64,000 nucleotides of DNA from Brooklawnia sp963780175 (lineage in GTDB: Bacteria; Actinomycetota; Actinomycetes; Propionibacteriales; Propionibacteriaceae): positions 186,001-250,000 of the forward strand of contig CAWAAT010000001.1 of NCBI GenBank assembly GCA_963780175.1, in the 5' to 3' direction. Positions 60,240 to 64,000 of the stretch are shown in pieces. The stretch's first letter is position 1. Each line of letters starts with the position of its first letter. The position numbers and the translations under genes were made by a program. Below the pieces are notes generated by a model, which did no database searches, was not told the origin of the DNA, and saw only the letters and a list, made by a program, of their open reading frames with translations.

Positions 60240-60245
60240 AGCTTA
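60240..60245 (-). promoter_or_regulatory. -10-like element before the MFS gene
   Basis: TAAGCT on the minus strand ends 7 nt before the GTG at 60232, consistent with leaderless transcription. Confidence 0.38.
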
Positions 60246-60280
60246 GCCGCGATCCCGGGATGGCGGTCGGCAGCCGAGCG

Positions 60281-61207
60281 TCACTCGGTCTGCGAACCAC
60301 CCTCTGGCAGGCCCTTGAGGAACTCCTCGACCTCGGCCCCGATCTGATCGGCGGTTGGCACCTCGGTGCGGGGGTTGAGCGCCCGGTGCTCCATGAACTG
60401 GTCGTACTGTTCCTCGAGCCGGGCGACCACCTGTTGGGCCTCCTCGGATTGGGACACCTGGGTCTCGATCAACCGACGGGTCACTGCGGCAGCCTGGCCC
60501 AGCCGTCCGTCCGTGGGCAGGTCGAGACCTGCAACGGGACCGGCCTGGTCCAGCAGCGCGATGGCCGCGTCGGGATACTCGTTGTCAGCCAGGTAGTGCG
60601 GGACGTGCGCGACGAGTCCTATCACGTCCTTGCCATGCTCGCCCAGACGCAGCGTCAGCAGGCTGAGGAACGAGGCACCCATCTGGAAGGTGCCGGGGAT
60701 GCCGCCCCGATCTCCGAGCAGGGTGGGGTCGGACGCGTACCCGGAGACGTGCACCGGACGGGTGTGTGGGGTCGGGGCCGGCATCGACTGCAGGATGATC
60801 GTCCGATCCACGCCGAAGTGATCGATGACGCTCTCCACTGCGGCCACCATCCGCTCCCACTGCAGGGACGGTTCGGGTCCCTTCAGCAAGAGGAACCGCT
60901 GGTCGCCTCGGTCGAACAGCTGGTGCAGTGCAATCTCGGGCGTCTGGTACTGGCGGAAGTGGTCGTGGTCGTAAACGATCGGGGGTCGGCGTCCGGTGTA
61001 GTCAAAAAGTTGATCGACATCGAAGGTCGCGACCTTGTGGTTGGACAGTCGCTCCAACAGGTGATCGTTGATGAGTTCCTGGGCCTCGCCGGCGTCACCG
61101 TAGCTGCCAAGGGTCACCAGCAGGGTCGGCCTCTCGTCTGCGCGTTGGGCGAAGTCCAGGCCCTCCACATGCGGCGACAAGCTGAACAGGCTTCTGGGAT
61201 CGAGCAT
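60281..61207 (-). CDS. PAC2-family (proteasome assembly chaperone-like) protein
   Basis: 308-residue soluble protein of the PAC2 family that is common in actinobacteria. Conserved stretches: RPTLLVTLGSYGDAGEAQELINDHLLERL, VATFDVDQLFDYTGRRPPIVYDHDHF, RFLLLKGPEPSLQWERM and MPAPTPHTRPVHVSGYASDP. The eukaryotic PAC2 protein helps build the 20S proteasome; in actinobacteria the role is unknown. The ATG at 61207 fits family start and has GGAGGTGAG upstream; a much longer frame upstream of it is antisense to the OsmC gene and not coding. It stands alone. Confidence 0.87.
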   Translation of the reverse strand: MLDPRSLFSLSPHVEGLDFAQRADERPTLLVTLGSYGDAGEAQELINDHLLERLSNHKVATFDVDQLFDYTGRRPPIVYDHDHFRQYQTPEIALHQLFDRGDQRFLLLKGPEPSLQWERMVAAVESVIDHFGVDRTIILQSMPAPTPHTRPVHVSGYASDPTLLGDRGGIPGTFQMGASFLSLLTLRLGEHGKDVIGLVAHVPHYLADNEYPDAAIALLDQAGPVAGLDLPTDGRLGQAAAVTRRLIETQVSQSEEAQQVVARLEEQYDQFMEHRALNPRTEVPTADQIGAEVEEFLKGLPEGGSQTE

Positions 61208-61300
61208 GGTCTCACCTCCGCTGTCGGACTCGATGTCGATGTGTATAACGTCACGGCACCACCCGGGTATTCCTGCCGCGAAGGATGACAGGATGGCTGC

Positions 61301-61723
61301 ATGACCGATGAACGCCGGCCAACCGAGGTCAGCCTCACCAGACTCGCCAAGGGGCGGTACGAGGCCCGCAATGCGAATGGCGCCATTGTGGAGTTCGGGG
61401 TGACAGGTGACGCCTTCACTCCGGGCGAGCTGTTCCTGGCTGCCCTCGCGGGGTGCGCCGCGGTGGACGTCGATGTGATGACCAGTAGACGTGCCGAACC
61501 GTCGGCCTTCGTGGTCACCGGCTCGGGGGTGAAGGCCACCGAGGGTGGCAACCACTTCGAGGACCTGACGGTCACGTTCCGGCTGGCTTTCCCCGATGGC
61601 CCCGCAGGGGACGAGGCGCGCGCACGCATCCCGTCCGCGGTCAGGGCCTCTCACGAGCGCGACTGCACCGTTTCGCGGACCGTTGAAGCAGCCAGCCCGG
61701 TGGGCTTCAGAGTGATCGAGTGA
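61301..61723 (+). CDS. OsmC-family protein
   Basis: 140-residue OsmC/Ohr-fold protein. GDAFTPGELFLAALAGCAAVDVDVMTSRR carries the first active cysteine (in AGCAAVD), and the second is expected in SHERDCTVSRTV. The pair reduces organic peroxides in Ohr-type members. The general OsmC branch also includes proteins of unknown role. AAGGATGACAGGATGGC lies upstream. It is transcribed divergently from the PAC2 gene and followed by an ABM gene after 37 bp, so both may be one unit. Confidence 0.85.
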   Translation: MTDERRPTEVSLTRLAKGRYEARNANGAIVEFGVTGDAFTPGELFLAALAGCAAVDVDVMTSRRAEPSAFVVTGSGVKATEGGNHFEDLTVTFRLAFPDGPAGDEARARIPSAVRASHERDCTVSRTVEAASPVGFRVIE

Positions 61724-61760
61724 GACTGGTGTCGACAAGAATCCTGCGAAAGGAACTGCC

Positions 61761-62084
61761 GTGTCCGAAGTGACTGTTCTCGCCTTGTTCAAAGCAAGGC
61801 CCGAGAAGCTGGACGAGCTCAAGTCCGCGCTTGTGAAGATGGCTGAGGAGACCCACAGGAACGACGCTGGCTGCCTGCTGTACGCGCTACAGCAGGGCAT
61901 CGACGACCCGTGCGACCTGGCCTGGGTCGAGAAATGGGCGAGTCGACAAGCCCTCGACGAGCACGGCAAGAAGCCGCACATCGTCGATGGCGCACAGACG
62001 CGGCGGGCCATGATGGCCGAGCCGCCCCGCATCGTCTTCCTGCGCAACGTCGGTGCGGGCACCCCCGAGCAGGGTGTGCTCTGA
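61761..62084 (+). CDS. Antibiotic biosynthesis monooxygenase (ABM) domain protein
   Basis: 107-residue dimeric alpha-beta barrel protein of the YgiN/ABM type: VTVLALFKARPEKLDELKSALVKMAEETHRNDAGCLLYALQQ, then WVEKWASRQALDEHGKKPHI. Members act as quinol monooxygenases or cofactor-free oxygenases. The GTG start has AAAGGAA 7 nt upstream. It converges with the URO-D-like gene, 8 bp between stops. Substrate unknown. Confidence 0.82.
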   Translation: MSEVTVLALFKARPEKLDELKSALVKMAEETHRNDAGCLLYALQQGIDDPCDLAWVEKWASRQALDEHGKKPHIVDGAQTRRAMMAEPPRIVFLRNVGAGTPEQGVL

Positions 62085-62092
62085 ACCGGGGC

Positions 62093-63043
62093 TCAGTCGA
62101 GCGGAAGTCCCGCCGAGTCACGCAGCGCCCGAAGGACCAACGGCGAACCGTCTGAGTGCAGCGTGCAGTTCGGGGCGACGATCAATCGGTCCCCGGCCTC
62201 ACGACGGGCCCGCAAGACCGCCTCGCGGGTCTGGCTGGGCGTCCAGTAGAGGCTGGTGATTTCGTTGAGCCCGAGCATCGGCACCCAGCCGTACCGGTTC
62301 TGCGCCTGTTCGATAGTGGGCGCCGAGACCTCGTCCGACCAGTTCAGTACCTCGAACGGGTAGTCGCGGATCAGTTCTGGATCGGCTCCCTCACCGTGCA
62401 GGTGCCCGATGCGCACCAGGCCCTGCGCTGCGGCCAGGACCTGTTTGTCGTAGGGCGCGATCCAGTCGGCGAACTCCGCCCTGCCCAGGCCGTAGCTGGT
62501 GGCGTCGGCGCTGGCGCCGTTGATGGCGAAGAAGACCCCGTCCACCCCCAGTTCGCCCAGTCCGGCCGCCCACGTCGACAGCGCCCTGGCCACCCGTCCG
62601 ATGGTTCGGTGGGCAAGGTCGGGGTCAGCCCGGAAGTACTCGATCACATTGACGCCCAGCGCCCGGACGAGAGTCTGGGTGGGCGAGAAGATCGTCTCGA
62701 TGATCGCCGCATCAGGGGCCTGCTCACGCAGGATCGTGAGCACCTGGGCCTGCTTGGTGTAGTTGGAAAGCTCGGCGTCCGGATCCGGGACGACCAGCTC
62801 CAGCTGCGTGGGATCGATGATCTCGGTCAGGTCTTCGGGCACCTCCAGCCGGAAGTCGTCCATCACCTTGATGTAGTCCCAGTCGTACTGCCGGTAGAAG
62901 CGCAGATGGGCCTCTGCGACCTGCTCGGGTGTCCAGAAGGACGACCCGTAGTGAATCCACGCACCCACCGGGGGTCGGTCGGTCGGCTGACCGTGGGCTG
63001 CGGCGATAAACCGTTCACGCCTTGTTGTCATGGGGTTCTCCAT
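62093..63043 (-). CDS. Uroporphyrinogen decarboxylase-like (URO-D superfamily) protein
   Basis: 316-residue TIM-barrel protein of the URO-D superfamily. The N terminus TTRRERFIAAAHGQPTDRPPVGAWIHYG matches the family opening. It differs from HemE, which is longer and has other active-site blocks. Potential metal ligands are HLHGEG (His-x-His) and PNCTLHSDG near the C terminus; MtaA-type methylcobamide methyltransferases use His-x-Cys with a later Cys for zinc. A corrinoid-linked methyltransfer is therefore possible but not shown. Start at 63043 or the internal Met (63031). It overlaps the end of the ABC ATPase gene by 29 bp, so it belongs to that transport operon. Confidence 0.72.
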   Translation of the reverse strand: MENPMTTRRERFIAAAHGQPTDRPPVGAWIHYGSSFWTPEQVAEAHLRFYRQYDWDYIKVMDDFRLEVPEDLTEIIDPTQLELVVPDPDAELSNYTKQAQVLTILREQAPDAAIIETIFSPTQTLVRALGVNVIEYFRADPDLAHRTIGRVARALSTWAAGLGELGVDGVFFAINGASADATSYGLGRAEFADWIAPYDKQVLAAAQGLVRIGHLHGEGADPELIRDYPFEVLNWSDEVSAPTIEQAQNRYGWVPMLGLNEITSLYWTPSQTREAVLRARREAGDRLIVAPNCTLHSDGSPLVLRALRDSAGLPLD

Positions 63044-63770
63044 TCGTCATCGTCCTGCCCAGGTACGCTTCCTGGACTCGTGGGTTGTTGAGTAGTTCAT
63101 CGGCGGGGCCATCCAGCACCAATTGACCGGCGGCAAGGACATAACCGTGGTGTGCGATGGACAGCGCAAGTTCCGCCTGTTGTTCGACCATCAGGATCGC
63201 CATCCCCAGTTCGGAGTTCAACGCGACGATGGTGGCCAGCACCTCGTCGACCAGCTTGGGGGACAGGCCCATCGTTGGCTCGTCCATGCAGACCAGCCGG
63301 GGCCGGCTCATCAACGCCCGGGCGAAGGCGAGCATCTGCTGTTCGCCTCCCGACAAGGTGCCGGCCTGCTGGGCACGCCGTTGGGCCAACCTGGGGAAAC
63401 GTTCGTACTGCGCGTCCAGGTCAGCCCGGATCTGCTCGCGATCCGCTCGAGTGTAGGCGCCCAGGATGAGGTTCTCCTCCACCGTCATCGGGGCGAACAC
63501 CCGTCTGGCCTCAGGCACCGAGGCGATGCCCGCGGAGATCCTGCGAGGGGTCGGCCAGCCGGTGATGTCGGTGCCGTCCCAGGTCACGGTGCCTGCGGTG
63601 GGCGGCACCAGGCCGAGGATCGTCTTCATGGTCGTCGACTTCCCGGACGCGTTTCCGCCCAGCAGCGAGACGATCCTGCCCGCTGGTACCACCAGGCTGA
63701 CGTCGTCCAGGGCCTTGGCGGCCACGTAGCGGACGTCGATGCTCCTCAACTCAAGAAGGTTGTCACTCAT
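63015..63770 (-). CDS. livF: Branched-chain amino acid-type ABC transporter ATPase (LivF-like)
   Basis: 251-residue ATPase of the LivF type. Motifs: Walker A GGNASGKS (residues about 38-45), Q-loop-type SVPEARRVFAPMTVEENL, signature TLSGGEQQML, Walker B LVCMDEPTMGLSPKLV, and VEQQAELALSIAHHGYVL. Its start overlaps the end of the LivG-type gene by 8 bp, and the stop lies inside the URO-D-like gene. The importer takes up a branched-chain amino acid, amide or similar small molecule; the URO-D neighbour suggests a less usual substrate, such as a methylated compound, but that is inference. Confidence 0.88.
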   Translation of the reverse strand: MSDNLLELRSIDVRYVAAKALDDVSLVVPAGRIVSLLGGNASGKSTTMKTILGLVPPTAGTVTWDGTDITGWPTPRRISAGIASVPEARRVFAPMTVEENLILGAYTRADREQIRADLDAQYERFPRLAQRRAQQAGTLSGGEQQMLAFARALMSRPRLVCMDEPTMGLSPKLVDEVLATIVALNSELGMAILMVEQQAELALSIAHHGYVLAAGQLVLDGPADELLNNPRVQEAYLGRTMTNGEPHDNKA

Positions 63771-64000
63771 CCTTGCCTCCTGCGCCGGTGTGGAGACGTC
63801 GTGGGCGCACCACGCTGCCCAGATAGGCGTCGATCACGACGGGGTCGTTGCGCACCACCGCGGGTGGTCCGGCCGAGATGACCCTGCCCTCGTCCATCAC
63901 GTACACCCAGTCGGAGATCGTCATCACCAGGTCGAGCTTGTGCTCGACCAGCAGGATCGTCTGGCCGGCGGCCTTCAGTGCCAGCAACTGGGTGAGCATC
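63763..64000 (-). CDS. livG: ABC transporter ATPase (LivG-like), C-terminal end, cut by window edge
   Basis: Only the last 78 residues or so are in the window; the rest lies beyond position 64000. The visible part is the tail of a LivG-type ATPase: ILLVEHKLDLVMTISDWVYVMDEGRVISAGPP with the H-loop, then NDPVVIDAYLG. The first in-window Met is internal, not the start. It overlaps the LivF-type gene by 8 bp, the common LivG-LivF order, and permease and binding-protein genes are expected upstream, outside the window. Confidence 0.82.
   Translation of the reverse strand, partial: MLTQLLALKAAGQTILLVEHKLDLVMTISDWVYVMDEGRVISAGPPAVVRNDPVVIDAYLGSVVRPRRLHTGAGGKDE

Noticed and set aside
1..64000. CRISPR arrays, insertion sequences, rRNA genes and prophage genes
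   Set aside because: No regularly spaced repeats, transposase or integrase motifs, or rRNA sequences were seen on either strand.

Overview
The window reads as chromosomal DNA of a high-G+C actinobacterium. Third codon positions are strongly G/C biased, GTG starts are common, and stop/start overlaps (ATGA, GTGA) are frequent. Gene orders known from mycobacteria recur: lhr-nei; thrS-HIT-pgsA-acyltransferase-pimA; pgsA2-DUF881-DUF1290-DUF881-gcvH-garA-ftsR-DUF151-merR-gcvP. A pyrophosphate-dependent phosphofructokinase and a sodium-pump methylmalonyl-CoA decarboxylase operon point to the Propionibacteriaceae or a near relative that makes or uses propionate. This placement is inference from gene content.

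Layout. 1-6.6 kb: the end of an MFS transporter, an NMT1-type ABC importer (binding lipoprotein, ATPase, fused double permease), then a minus-strand PlsC-like acyltransferase and GT4 glycosyltransferase. 7.0-7.5 kb: four tRNA genes (Val, Gly, Cys, Val). 7.8-16.5 kb: an accessory minus-strand cluster of four B12-binding-type radical SAM proteins, a GH3-family amide synthetase and two acyltransferase-like proteins. It looks like an undescribed biosynthetic pathway. Six of its seven genes carry single-base frameshifts, about 23 in all, without convincing in-frame stop codons. The rest of the window is almost free of frameshifts, so sequence or assembly error is the first explanation to test. 16.7-24 kb: DUF2853, DUF427, a membrane protein, a magnesium P-type ATPase, a truncated DUF151 remnant and a YjhG/YagF-type sugar-acid dehydratase. 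24-35 kb: Lhr helicase, Nei-type glycosylase, ThrS, and the phosphatidylinositol mannoside operon. 35-44 kb: division-associated small membrane proteins, glycine cleavage H and P proteins, GarA-like FHA protein and two MerR regulators. 44-53 kb: PPi-PFK, threonylcarbamoyl-AMP synthase-like protein, cation efflux protein, PP2C phosphatase, rhomboid protease, flavin enzymes and an Hsp70-like protein. 53-56.5 kb: decarboxylase operon. 56.6-59 kb: SQD1/SQD2-like sulfolipid pair. 59-64 kb: MFS transporter, PAC2 protein, OsmC, ABM monooxygenase, URO-D-like protein and branched-chain-type ABC ATPases running off the end.

How the genes fit together. PIP synthase, acyltransferase and PimA build the inositol-mannoside lipid anchor. 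The SqdB/SqdX pair would add a sulfoquinovose glycolipid. GcvH/GcvP with GarA and the MerR proteins link glycine catabolism to central carbon control. PPi-PFK and the decarboxylase suit a propionate-type energy metabolism. Many single genes have a TAGGCT-like -10 element 6-7 nt before the start codon, which suggests widespread leaderless mRNAs.
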